DNA of 64,000 bases from Euphorbia lathyris (Eukaryota > Streptophyta > Magnoliopsida > Malpighiales > Euphorbiaceae): assembly GCF_963576675.1 (NCBI RefSeq), contig NC_088913.1:88907001-88971000 (forward strand), read 5' to 3'. Position numbers and translations under genes: made by a program. The notes below the pieces were generated by a model, which saw only the letters and a program-made list of their open reading frames with translations, was not told the DNA's origin and searched no databases. Positions 53,058 through 63,345 of this stretch are shown in pieces; within the stretch, counting starts at the first letter, position 1; each line of letters begins with the position of its first letter.

Positions 53058-54387
53058 TGTATGGATCATCTTCGGTCAGCGGCTGGTATCTACCTGCAGG
53101 GTCAGTTTCATCGAACTCTACATGTATTGACTCTTCTAAAACTTGAGTTCGCTTATTAAAAACTCTGTATGCTTTGCTGTTTGTTGAGTAGCCCAAAAAG
53201 GTAGCCTCATTAGCTTTTGAATCAAACTTTGCTAAGCTATCTTTGGTATTTAAAATAAAACATCTACAGCCAAAGGCACGAAAGTATCCAATATTGGGCT
53301 TTCGTCCTTTCCAAAGTTCATAGGGGGTTTTATTGAGTATAGGTCTAACTAGAGCCCTATTAAGAATGTAGCATGCTGTGTTAACAGCCTCTCCCCAAAA
53401 ATACTTTGGAAGCCTATGCTCATCCAGCATTGTCCTTGCTATTTCAACCAGAGTTCTATTCTTCCTTTCTACAACCCCATTTTGCTGAGGTGTTCTAGGA
53501 GCAGAAAAATTGTGGTCAATGTCGCTGGCTTCACAGAATTCAACAAACTTTTGGTTTTTGAATTCTCCACCGTTATCACTACGGATATGAGCTAATTTTA
53601 GGTCTTTTTCATTTTCAATTTTTTTAACCAAATTTGAAAATGTCTCAAAGGTCTCATCCTTGCTGGTCAGCAAGATAACCCACGTATACCGAGAGAAGTC
53701 ATCTACAATGACCAGGGAAAATCTTCTTCCACCCAGACTCAGCGGCTGGACTGGACCAAAGAGATCCAAGTGTAGTAATTCTAACGGACGTTTAGTTGAG
53801 ACAATGTTTTTGCTGTGAAAAGATTGTTTGGTTTGTTTTCCAGCTTGGCAAGTGTGGCATAATTGATCTTTTTGAAATTTAAGTTCAGGCAGTCCCTCAA
53901 CCAATTGCTTTCTTGCTAGTTTGGCCAGGAGGTCCATGCTTACATGACCAAGTCTCCTGTGCCATAGCCAGGAATTTTCTTCCCTTGTTACTAAGCGCAC
54001 AGTTTTTGAAAACTTTTTCTCTAAGTCTAGCATAAAGACATTATCTATCCGAGGGACAGTTAAAATTAACTCATTTGTTTTACCCTCGTATATTTTACAT
54101 CCAGTAGCATCAAATATAACTTTTCTCCCATTGTCACATAGCTGAGCTACGCTGAGTAAGTTATATTTGAGCCCGCTGACTATGGAGACAGATTCAATAG
54201 TAGGATTACCTCCGATGGTTCCTGAGCCTACTATCTTACCCTTCTTGTTGTCTCCAAAACTTACGCTCCCTCCTCGTTTACGTTCAAACGTGATGAACTG
54301 AGTTTCATCACCCGTCATATGCCTTGAGCATGCGCTGTCAATATACCACATCTTTGACTTCTCGGCACATCTCAGGCTTACCTGCAT
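52978..54387 (-). pseudogene. SIRE-1 protease, pre-integrase and integrase
   Basis: A 469-residue frame on the minus strand; the element part ends at ~53057. Protease is marked by MWYIDSACSRHMTGD, where most relatives have DSGCSRHMTG, so the active-site Gly is Ala. The zinc-binding pre-integrase follows (WLWHRRLGHVSMDLLAKLAR, CHTCQAGKQTKQSF). The integrase core has DDE residues in LHLDLFGPV, IRSDNGGEF and PQQNGVVERKNRT. The tail continues to QPLTEDDPY. RT and RNase H are missing. Lineage: SIRE/Maximus-like by protein and primer site. Confidence 0.87.
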
Positions 54388-54392
54388 TGTAA

Positions 54393-56107
54393 CTAGTTAC
54401 TTTTAGGTACCCAATTCTTTTTGGGTCCTGACTTGTTAGGTGCAACAGGTATAGCATCATATTTTATTTTATGGCGACATACATAGACAGTATGGCCATT
54501 CTTTCCACAGAAGTCACAACTGACCTTCTGTTTAGGATTTTTAACTGACTTGTCAGCACCCCAGTGCTGAGCGTGCCAGCACACCTTAGTGGTGTGTCCT
54601 AACTTCCCACAAAAGTCACACTGGACTCTTCGCTGGGGATTTCGTCTTTGCTGAGTACCTTGGTACTGAGTTCTTAGAGGAAAATTATTTTTATTTGGAA
54701 CCTTTAGTTGGTTCTGGATGGTTGTGACGTCCTTCCTCAGTTTCTTTGAAACTGACTGGACTTCAGAGACAGACTCATGTATGATTTTCATATTATCATG
54801 CAGAGTTGAATTGTCCTGAAGAAGGAATCTGAGGTCACTCAGTTTGACCTCTTCCACTTCGTCATAGTGCCTGCTGAGTGCTCTTACTTTCTTGTTACAC
54901 TTCTTAACAAGTGTATAGAGATCACTCAGGGCATTAACCATATCGTTTCTGAGCTGGGGAAGAGAAATTACCTCATTAGATTGCTCTTCATCATCTAATG
55001 CGATGGATGGGTCAGCATGCTCAGAGACGCATGGCTTAGCAAGTTCGTCAGCCATAAAGCATATCTTTGCTGACTCGGTGGCCTCAGTTTCTGTTGATGA
55101 AGATTCATCACTGTCACTCCAGGTAGCCACCATTGCCTTCTTCCCACTCTTCTTGTCTTTCCTCCGCATGGGGCAGTTTGACTTAATATGGCCAGTTTGA
55201 TGGCACTCAAAGCATGTGATGGGCTTTGAGCTGTCCTTTCTGTATTTGTTGTCGCTTGAGTCAGCCTTATACTTATCAAACTTTTTGTAAGGCTTTTTAG
55301 AATATTTGTCGTTCTTCCTGAACAGCCTTTTCATCTTCCTTGTGAACATAGCCATCTCCTCATCATCAGTTGAACTCCCGTCAGTGGAGTCAGCTTTCAT
55401 GACAAGTGACTTCTGCTTCTTGTCATCAGATTTTTCCTTCACCTCAAAGTTTTTCATGGATATCTCATGGGTCAGCAATGAACCGATGAGTTCGTCATAT
55501 TTGTAGGTGGTTAAATCACGAGCTTCCTCGACTGCTGTCTTCTTTGCTTGTCAGTCTTTCGGAAGACTCCTGAGTATCTTTTTTACTTGTTCTTCCTCAG
55601 TGAAGATTTTCCCAAGTCTCTTGAGCTCATTTATGATGTTGGTGAACCTTGCGTTCATGTCTAAAATGCCCTCATCATTGTTCATCTCGAACAGCTCGTA
55701 CAGTCTCATCTGCTGATTCACCTTGGATTCTTTTACTTTGTTTGTTCCCTCGTAGGTGACTTCCAGCTTTTTCCAGATCTCTTGTGCCGACTCACAACCT
55801 GAGATTTTGTTATATTCTACAGCATCGAGCGCACAGTGAAGCATATTGATCGCCAAAGCATGGTTTTGAAGCTTCTTAAGATCATCCTTTGTCCATTTGG
55901 CCTCAGCTTTTATAACTGTTTGGCCAGCCACAACCTCGACAGGTACAAATGGGCCTTGGACTATAGATAGCCAAGCACTCATGTTTGTAGCCTGAATGAA
56001 GTTTTTCATCCTATTCTTCCAGAAGGGGGGTTAGTAATGGACAGCCCCTCAGGCAGTATTTGAGTTGTTTGGTTTCCAGGGAGAAACCGAGTGCTGTTTT
56101 CGCCCAT
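54393..56107 (-). pseudogene. SIRE-1 gag
   Basis: The ATG at 56107 (MGENSTRFLPGNQTTQIL) is followed within 35 codons by a small deletion and frame change. From 56009 the frame is open (MKNFIQATNMSAWLSIVQGP, UBN2-type gag core), with one TGA at 55551 and then open to 54393. The C-terminal half is Lys/Ser-rich with three CCHC knuckles: CFECHQTGHIKSNC, CDFCGKLGHTTKVC and CDFCGKNGHTVYVC. Several knuckles and a long gag are usual in the SIRE lineage. Pol lies in another frame just downstream. Confidence 0.86.
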
Positions 56108-56155
56108 GATAGGGATCAGCTCAAGGTTGTTAGACCTTTTAGAGTGAGCTTTTAA

Positions 56156-56167
56156 GCTCTGATACCA
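56156..56167 (-). other. SIRE-1 primer binding site
   Basis: TGGTATCAGAGC on the minus strand, two bases from the LTR; initiator tRNA-Met type. Confidence 0.92.
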
Positions 56168-56169
56168 CT

Positions 56170-57508
56170 TGTTGGTCCCTTGTTTAGTTGCAAGTATAGT
56201 TCCAAGGGGGGTTAGGAACTATTTAAACTTTTTTGCAATTTAGGCAGACTTCTTTTTCTAAGGAAAAAGGTTTGAACAGCGGCGCTGAGTAAACAGCAAG
56301 ATACTGGCTTAGTCAATTGGTGACTAGGTCAGTTTCTTAGCTTGAGTTAGGAGATAGCACTTAGAGTCTATTCCTGAGCTCTTACGTTTAATGCGCACAA
56401 CTCAACTTGACCTCTTCACTTGGTCAGTTTTTGATTATTTAAGCAAGCAATATAAATAAGGAGTTAAAGGTTTAGAAATACTTCACTCAGCAGATTTATC
56501 CAGGTTCGGCTTCTTCTAAGCCTACGTCCTATCCCCAAAACACGTTCCGAGATTTCAAATCCTCTACTGAGCTCTTTAAAGGTAGAGCCTCAAACCTTTT
56601 ACAATATCAGCAATTGAGTATGACAAGAGTACCTTCCTCTATACTTCTACTCAATCCTAATCTCTCCGCTGAGTACTTAAAACCGAGTACTCAGCCTCTC
56701 CTTTCTATTTCTAGAAATGATAATTGGTTTGTCCTAATACAAAGATGTGCTAAGACACTTTAGACGATTTACAATCACTCTAGACTTTTACACAGATATA
56801 AGAAATGTAGTGTAAGAATTTTTCTTTGCTTCTTGCTTGCAGAACTTGTAGAGATTTGGTCAGCGTAATGGCTTAATAAAAGTTCTGTCTGTTGTGAAGC
56901 TTGTGATGGCACTATTTATAGAGACGTCTGGGCATTCGGTCATTTCGAATTTTGAAATAACCGTTGGAGGGAAACGGCTATATGTCGTTGTCATCCTGAC
57001 TTGCACAGAGCTCTTGGCCAATCACAATCGTGTATCTTCTGTCCTCGGTCAGCTCAGCAGATGGTCTCTCCTTTTATGGTAAAGTCAACTGGACAGCATA
57101 CTGTGTCGTCTGAACTTTGCCAAAAGAGGAAACAGTTTGTCTGGAAGTTTTCCTTCGCCAGCTGCTGTCTTGTACGTTTGTCGAGACTACTCAGCAGCTT
57201 CATCTTGAAGTTGTTCCCGAAGGTATTCTAGATCCTTCCGTTTGCTGAGTTGCATTTTGAACAAAAAAACGGCAACGTCTTGACATGTGCGGGCCGAGTG
57301 TACTGAGTTGTTTGACTTGGGCCTTGGCTTCCGTAATGGGCTTGGGCCTTCTGATTCTTTATGTCTTATAACATTTTAACTCAACATTGAACAAACACAT
57401 TAGTAGAAATAAATCAAAGCATTTAAACTTAGTGTGTTTAGAATATGTATTTTAATTATACTTAAACAATTTTGTCAAATCAAAATTATGTGGAAAGGTG
57501 TTTCAACA
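56170..57508 (-). repeat. SIRE-1 5' LTR
   Basis: 1339 bp, same family as the solo LTR at 28111-29442. TATA box on minus at 56913-56920 (TATTTATA on plus). Rich in CTCAGC/GCTGAG hexamers. Confidence 0.92.
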
Positions 57509-58549
57509 TGAAGCTGCTGAGTTGTCTCAACAAAGAGTACAAGACAGCAGCTGAGCACGAGCAACTTCCAGACAAAGTATTTCCACTTTGGGTAAAGTTC
57601 AGAAGACACAGAAAGGTGTCTAGTTGACATTACCACAAATGGAGAGACATTCTGCCGGACTGACTAAAAGCTGCTCAATACTGACCGAAGACAGAAGATA
57701 CTCAATTGTGATTGGCCAAGAGCTCTAAACAGTACTGAGTGACAACGACAGGAAGCCGTTTCCCTCCAATGGTTATTTCAAAATTCGAAATGACCGATGC
57801 CTTCAGACACCTCTATAAATAGGGCCATCCAGATGCTTCACAACTACAGAACTTGATCAAGTCATTACGCTGACCAAAATTCTACTCAAAGTTCTGTGAA
57901 GAAAAGCAAAGCAAATTCTTACACTAATTTCATATCTTTTGTGTAAAAGTCTAGAGTGATTATTCAATCATCTAAAGTGTCTTAGCAATTTTTGTTTAGG
58001 ACAAACACTTATCATTTCTAGAATTAGAAAGGAGGGGCTGAGTACTCGGTTATAGTACTCAGCGTGAGATTAGGATTGAGTAGAGGAATAGAGGAAGGTA
58101 ATCTTGTCATACTCAGTTTCTAAGTTGTAAAAGGTTTGAGGCTCTACTTTTAAAGAGCTCAGTAGAGGATTTGAAAGCTCGAAACATGTTCCGGGGACAG
58201 CACGTAGGCTTAGAGGCCAAACCTGGATAAATCTGCTGAGTAACATCTTTCTAACCTTAAACTCCTTAGTATATAAATTGCTTGCTTAAAACAAAACTGA
58301 CAAAGTAAAGAGGTCATGCTCAGTTGTGCATATTGAGTATTTGAGTTTAGGAATAGACTCTTAGTGCTATCTCTTGACTCAACGAAAGAAGCTGACTTAG
58401 TCACCAGTTGACTAAGCTAGTGTCTTAATTCAATCAACACGCTGTCCAAATCTTTTCAAAGAAAAAAAGTTCAGACTTAACGGCAAAAAGTTTAAATAGT
58501 TCCTAACCCCCCCTTGGAACTATACTTGTAACGTTATAAGGGACCAACA
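57509..58549 (+). repeat. SIRE-2 5' LTR, left-truncated
   Basis: 1041 bp, ends GGGACCAACA. It lacks the first ~300 bp and starts directly at the outer end of the SIRE-1 LTR. TATA box at 57814-57821. Confidence 0.9.
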
Positions 58550-58551
58550 AG

Positions 58552-58563
58552 TGGTATCAGAGC
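58552..58563 (+). other. SIRE-2 primer binding site
   Basis: TGGTATCAGAGC two bases after the LTR end. Confidence 0.93.
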
Positions 58564-58612
58564 TGAACAAGCTCACTGTGAAAGGTTTAACAACGTAGAG
58601 CTGATCCCCACT

Positions 58613-59745
58613 ATGTCTGAAAATAGCACTCGGTTTCTCCTAGGAAAGCAGACAACTCAGATCTTACCCAAGGGGTTGTCCATTACTCGGCCTCCCTATT
58701 CTTCGGGTCTAACTACACCTTCTGGAAGAATAGGATGAAAAACTTTATCCAGGCAACAAATATGAGTGCATGGCTTTCAATAGTCCAAGGCCCATTTGTT
58801 CCTGTTGAAGTTTTGGAGGGACAAACAGTTGTCAAAGCTGAGGCCAAATGGACAGAGGATGATCTCAAGAAGCTACAAAATCACTCTTTGGCTATTAACA
58901 TGCTTCACTGTGCGCTCGATGCTGCAGAATATAATAAAATTTCAGGTTGTGAGTCGGTGCAAGAGATCTGGAAGAAGATGGAAGTCACCTACGAAGGAAC
59001 CAACAAAGTAAAGGAGTCCAAGGTGAACCAGCAGATGAGACTATACGAGCTGTTCGAAATGAACGATGGTGAAGAAATCTCTGACATGAATGCAAGGTTT
59101 ACAAACATCATCAATGAGCTTAAGAGGCTTGGAAATATCTTCACTGAGGAAGAACAAGTCAAGAAGATTCTAAAAAGTCTTCCTAAAAACTATCAAGCAA
59201 AGAAGACTATTGTCGAAGAAGCTCAAGACTTAACCACCTACAAATATGATGAACTCATTGACCCACTGCTGACCCATGAGATATCTATGAAGAACTTCGA
59301 GGTGAAGGAAAAGTCTGAGGACAAGAAGCAAAAGTCTCTTGTCATGAAAGCTGACTCCACTGATGGGAGCTCAGCAGACGATGAAGAGATGTCCATGTTC
59401 ACCAGGAGGATGAAAAGGCTGTTCAGAAAGAATGACAAATATTCTAAGAAGCATTACAAGAAGTTTGAGAAGTATAATGCTGAGTCCAGCGACAACAAAT
59501 ACAAGAAAGACAGCTCAAAGCCCATAACATGCATTGAATGTCATCAAACTGGCCATATCAAGTCCAGCTGCCCCAAGCTGAGGAAAGATAGAAAGAACGG
59601 AAAAAAGGCAATGGTGGCTACATGGAGCGACAGTGATGAGTCTTCATCAACAGACGCTGAGGCCATTGAGTCAGTGAAGATTTGCTCCATGGCTGACGAA
59701 CTTGCTGAGCCGTACATCACTCATTGTTTTCTTTGCTTAATGTAA
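58613..59745 (+). pseudogene. SIRE-2 gag, 3'-truncated
   Basis: ATG at 58613 (MSENSTRFLLGKQTTQIL); a one-base loss near 58692 shifts the frame. From 58735 a 336-residue frame is open (MKNFIQATNMSAWLSIVQGP, NKVKESKVNQQMRLYELFEM, NARFTNIINELKRLG), through the first CCHC knuckle CIECHQTGHIKSSC. Element sequence stops at ADELAEP (59717); the last residues to 59745 come from the adjoining LTR-D fragment. Closely related to SIRE-1 gag. Confidence 0.87.
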
Positions 59746-60029
59746 ACAAATATATTTATTTACTTTTCCAAAAGAACTATTCGTTCCTGTTTTTGGCAAA
59801 TTCATCCCTAAATCAGAAACATTTTCTAACATTTGTTATTACTTTATTCTAATTCTATTTCTAGCAATTTCAAAACCAGAATCCAATTCAATGATTTTTA
59901 CATATTATAAACTTTGAAAGTATAGTTAACCAATTCAAAACAAGTTTTTGTTGAAAAACGTTCCCTGTGGGATCGATATCTTTTTATTACTACAGGCGTA
60001 TATCGTGCACTTGCGGAAATCACTCAACA
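59718..60029 (+). repeat. LTR-D fragment (3' end)
   Basis: ~310 bp matching the reverse complement of 48042-48390, ending CACTTGCGGAAATCACTCAACA-type at 60029. No primer site follows, so it is a solo or 3' LTR remnant. The 5' portion is lost at the SIRE-2 junction. Confidence 0.83.
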
Positions 60030-60248
60030 ACCAGTGAAATATAATGAGGATGAAACGTTTTTTTACCTATGGATGACGATTGGAATTTGTGAACTGCTAT
60101 CATATTTGTCGTTTCTATGGTTGTGCAACTTTGGTACGAGTTCCAAATAATGCAGTCTGAACAACAAAGTCAAGATGCACTAGCAGTTGCCAATGCGAAT
60201 GCCAGTGCCGGTGCCGATGTTGATGTTGATGTCGGAGGAGCTGTGGTG
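60030..60248 (+). pseudogene. Unidentified ORF remnant
   Basis: From the ATG at about 60073 one frame reads MDDDWNL, a stop, then a hydrophobic stretch (TAIIFVVSMVVQLWYEFQIM) and an Ala/Asp/Val-rich low-complexity tail (ANANASAGADVDVDVGG), to the start of LTR-E at 60249. I do not recognise it. An acidic start with a hydrophobic segment could be the N-terminus of a transposase or other TE protein, but that is only a guess. Confidence 0.3.
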
Positions 60249-60952
60249 TGATAACAACCCAAATTATTCTTGATTAAGTAATAAGGGAAAATAAATAGAA
60301 ATAATGGCAAACCATTATTCCTTCTAAAAGAGATATTTATGCATGATTAATATGGAATTAGTGACAATCATTGCAGGATTAATGCAGGGGTGAATATATA
60401 AATAACGAAGAAAAGGAAGGAGTTTCTAGCATTATGCCACATCACGTGGACCATGGCGAGATACGCCATAACGAGATACGCCTGATGAGAGCGAGTAGTG
60501 GAGACCCGCCATAGCTCTCAAGGAGAGCGTACATACGCCTTGACGGATCAAAGAATACGAAAAAGCTCCTTTATTACCATCCATGAATGGGAATAAATAC
60601 AAGTAAATGGCAATTAATAGCCATTAAAGGGGAATAAAGACTTGACTGTTCGAATACCTCAACTCTGAGGGTTTCAATGCTAAATGCTGGGATTAATGGA
60701 GAATTGATAGTAATTAAAGATGAGTAATGACACAACTCTTCACCTGCTTCCCCATTAATGTTGAAGGTTACAAAAACCTATATAAATACCTCGGCTTCCT
60801 AGGATCAAAGGTACACTTACTGATTCTCTACTTTTGTGCTTACAGTTTATTCTCAGAAATATTACTGACTTTGGCATCGGAGTGTCCCCGGCCGATCCCA
60901 ACGGCACCTCATAGGGAAGTGCTCCGATCAAGGATTTTTCCACAAGTTATCA
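60249..60952 (+). repeat. LTR-E
   Basis: 704 bp with inverted termini TGATAAC...GTTATCA, followed by a primer-like site. TATAAATA at 60781. A cluster of short palindromes lies at 60444-60538: G-box CACGTG, GGCGAGATACGCC, GCTCTC-AAG-GAGAGC and GCGTACATACGC. Confidence 0.72.
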
Positions 60953-60954
60953 AT

Positions 60955-60974
60955 TGGTGCGGTGAAGGTGGATC
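60955..60974 (+). other. LTR-E primer binding site, probable tRNA-Phe
   Basis: TGGTGCGGTGAAGGTGGATC; the plant tRNA-Phe 3' end would require TGGTGCGGTGAGCGTGGATC. Eleven bases match perfectly, then 7 of 9. Confidence 0.6.
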
Positions 60975-62560
60975 TCTAACAAATAGAAGATCACAAAATC
61001 TTGATTGTATAGAGTTTCACAAAGAACAAAACAATGGAGTCAACAGAATAGAAATCACAATCTCAAACTTTGGCTCAATCAGTATCAACAAATTTATCCA
61101 AAGATACAGTTCTCCATATATTGGTGGGAAAGAGTTTTCTACATCAAATCTGGAATTTTATGATGAAAAAGATAAGTTTCCTCCCATTTCTTATTTCATT
61201 TTTAATTAAAGAAAATTGAGATCCCTCACTCTTATAAAGTGCTATGAATATCATTACATGTTATTATGATAAATCTAATAAACTGTGAAAGATGAAGTCA
61301 TAAACACAAATCTTTCATTAAATCTTGCATGCTTACTATGCCCTCATATTTTTATGCATGACAAGTGTAATATGATATTATCATTGAATTAGTACAAACG
61401 CATGTATAAGACCCGTAATCTTGGGATTTACAAAAAAAAAAATCATCCATTCAATGTGATTTTGTCATTTGATATTAAAATATCATAAAAGGGCTCATGT
61501 AATTACAAATGATTTAGATCTGGTCGGTCTTTTGGATGAACAAGCATATAACTATTAGAAGAAATTACAAAAAAATCATATTTGGTTTTTCCTTGTACAA
61601 TTCACCATCTATATATGGCTTTTCTCCTATATAGTACTTTTAATATCAGAAATTCATATTTTTGAATATTGTTTTGTCAAACAGTTATTTCATTCCTTTT
61701 TTTACAAGGATGTGTCTATTCATATAAAAACTGTTTATTTGACATTGTTAGAATTTTTGTTACCTACACAAGAGACTTGAAAATATTGAGTCTATTTGTA
61801 ATTATCATATAATTGTCCCTAACTATTAAGGCCATTATGGGCTAATGAATTACAAATTGGATAAACAAAACTTTCATGTCGTGAGCTAACTACAAAATAG
61901 TGCAAGTGTCGGTTTCGGATCAGAACATTAATTTATGCAAAATTCTTAGGATATACATGAGAATTCCTTAAAGATCGGAGGATTGTATGTGAAGGTAGGT
62001 GAGAGTGGATTTTGAGTAATTTTCCTTACACTCCAAATTGAAGGAGGATCATGGTACATGTATTTTTCTTCCAAAATTACCCTTTCTCTTTTATTTTATT
62101 CGTACAAATAAAATGATATAAGAGTAATTTTATATATAACTATATTATTAAATCATCACTTACCTTTCTTTAATTACACCTCATTCAAATGAGGCTTTAA
62201 TGATCTCTGAATGCCATTAATGTATGGATGCACAATATTAATTGTAAGTAAATAGCAACTATGTAAGATATCTTACCCAATATAGAATGTCATAACTTTT
62301 ATGACGTTTAAAATAAATATGTTATCTTGCATATTAATGCGCATTGAAATACAAAATGACATTATTCTTAAACCATTCTCATTATGGTTATTTATTAAGA
62401 ATTCATTATGATATTCATGTGCAGTAGCAATCTTTATGGTTATGATCGTTATACGTGATATTATTATTAAAACAAGCACGATTAAAATTCTATTATGAAT
62501 TTGTTTGACATATAATATTTACTCAGTTTTATCCTTTGACTAAGTTCATTCTAGAGTCAG
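60975..62560. other. AT-rich DNA after LTR-E
   Basis: No coding domain recognised. A short open frame continues from the LTR to 61209 without any family signal. The rest is AT-rich and may be the decayed leader of LTR-E's element. Confidence 0.5.
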
Positions 62561-62861
62561 GGACCAACGTGAAGGAATTATTAAGTTGATTCCAAGATGA
62601 ACTAAAAATTCCATAAAGAGACATTGCATTATACATGATATTTGCCAACAAGGCCAATGCAAACAGTCTTTTGCTATGAAGTATATTCCGTGGATCAAGC
62701 CACTGATCCCCAAGGTAAGTGAATATAGCTTTTATGCCTTACCATAATCTTTTAATAATGGACAGGGTATGCCCCACTTTTGGAGTTCTTTCAGTGCTAA
62801 CCCACAGGTACAAGGGAATTGCTAATAATGCAACCAGTGCCAAACACTAGCATGAAAAATA

Positions 62862-63345
62862 AAGCTCAATCCAGAGAAGTGTATATTCAGAGCCACTTCA
62901 GAAAAATTCCTTGACTATGTCATTAGCAAAAAAGGAGTTAGAGCAAATCCAGATAAAGTAAAAGCCCTGCGAGGAAAAAGGTGAAAATAGCGCCTAAATA
63001 AAAGCCATACGAGGAGAAAGGTGAAAAGAGCGCCTAAATGAAAACCCCACAATGGGTGAGAAAGATCCAGAGGTTGAACGGGCGGATCATCATACTAGAA
63101 AGATTGTCAATAAGCATATAAAGGTATAAAACAATTCCTAGCAGAACCACCCTTGATGAGCAGACCAATCTGAAGGGGAGACCTGCATTTGTATCAATCT
63201 GTCATGGATAAAGCTATATGCACCGTGGTTATTCAAGAAGAAGAAGGTCGGCAATTCTCCATCTATTATGTTAGCGAAATGTTGAAGGATGCGGAGACAA
63301 GATATTCGAAGCTAGATAAAATGGCTCCCACGGTTGTGACAACAT
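62862..63345 (+). pseudogene. Ty3/gypsy RT-RNase H remnant (Tat-like)
   Basis: 62862-62970 reads KLNPEKCIFRATSEKFLDY and VISKKGVRANPDKVKAL, the end of a gypsy RT. 63141-63345 reads PPLMSRPI, a stop, GDLHLYQSVMDKAICTVVIQ, then YYVSEMLKDAETRYSKLDKM, the start of gypsy RNase H. The spacing and LKDAETRYSKLDK wording resemble Tat/Ogre-group elements. Interrupted by stops and a duplicated AAAGCC..GAGGA..AGGTGAAAA..AGCGCCTAAAT segment at ~62960-63050. Confidence 0.7.

Larger units (their letters stand above)
53057..57508 (-). mobile_element. SIRE-1, 3'-truncated SIRE-like Copia element
   Basis: 5' LTR, primer site, gag, protease and integrase on the minus strand. The right terminus (TTTCAACA, 57508) is exact and lies against the middle of the SIRE-2 LTR, so SIRE-1 likely inserted into SIRE-2 in the opposite direction. 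The left part (RT to 3' LTR) is lost at the 53057 junction with Ath-B. Confidence 0.85.
57509..59717 (+). mobile_element. SIRE-2, fragment of SIRE-like Copia element
   Basis: Partial 5' LTR, primer site TGGTATCAGAGC (58552-58563) and gag on the plus strand, cut at ~59717 within gag by an LTR-D fragment. It is inverted relative to SIRE-1. Confidence 0.87.

Noticed and set aside
60727..61209. 160-codon frame as a host gene
   Set aside because: It spans the LTR-E TATA box, LTR end and primer site, so it is not a plausible gene.
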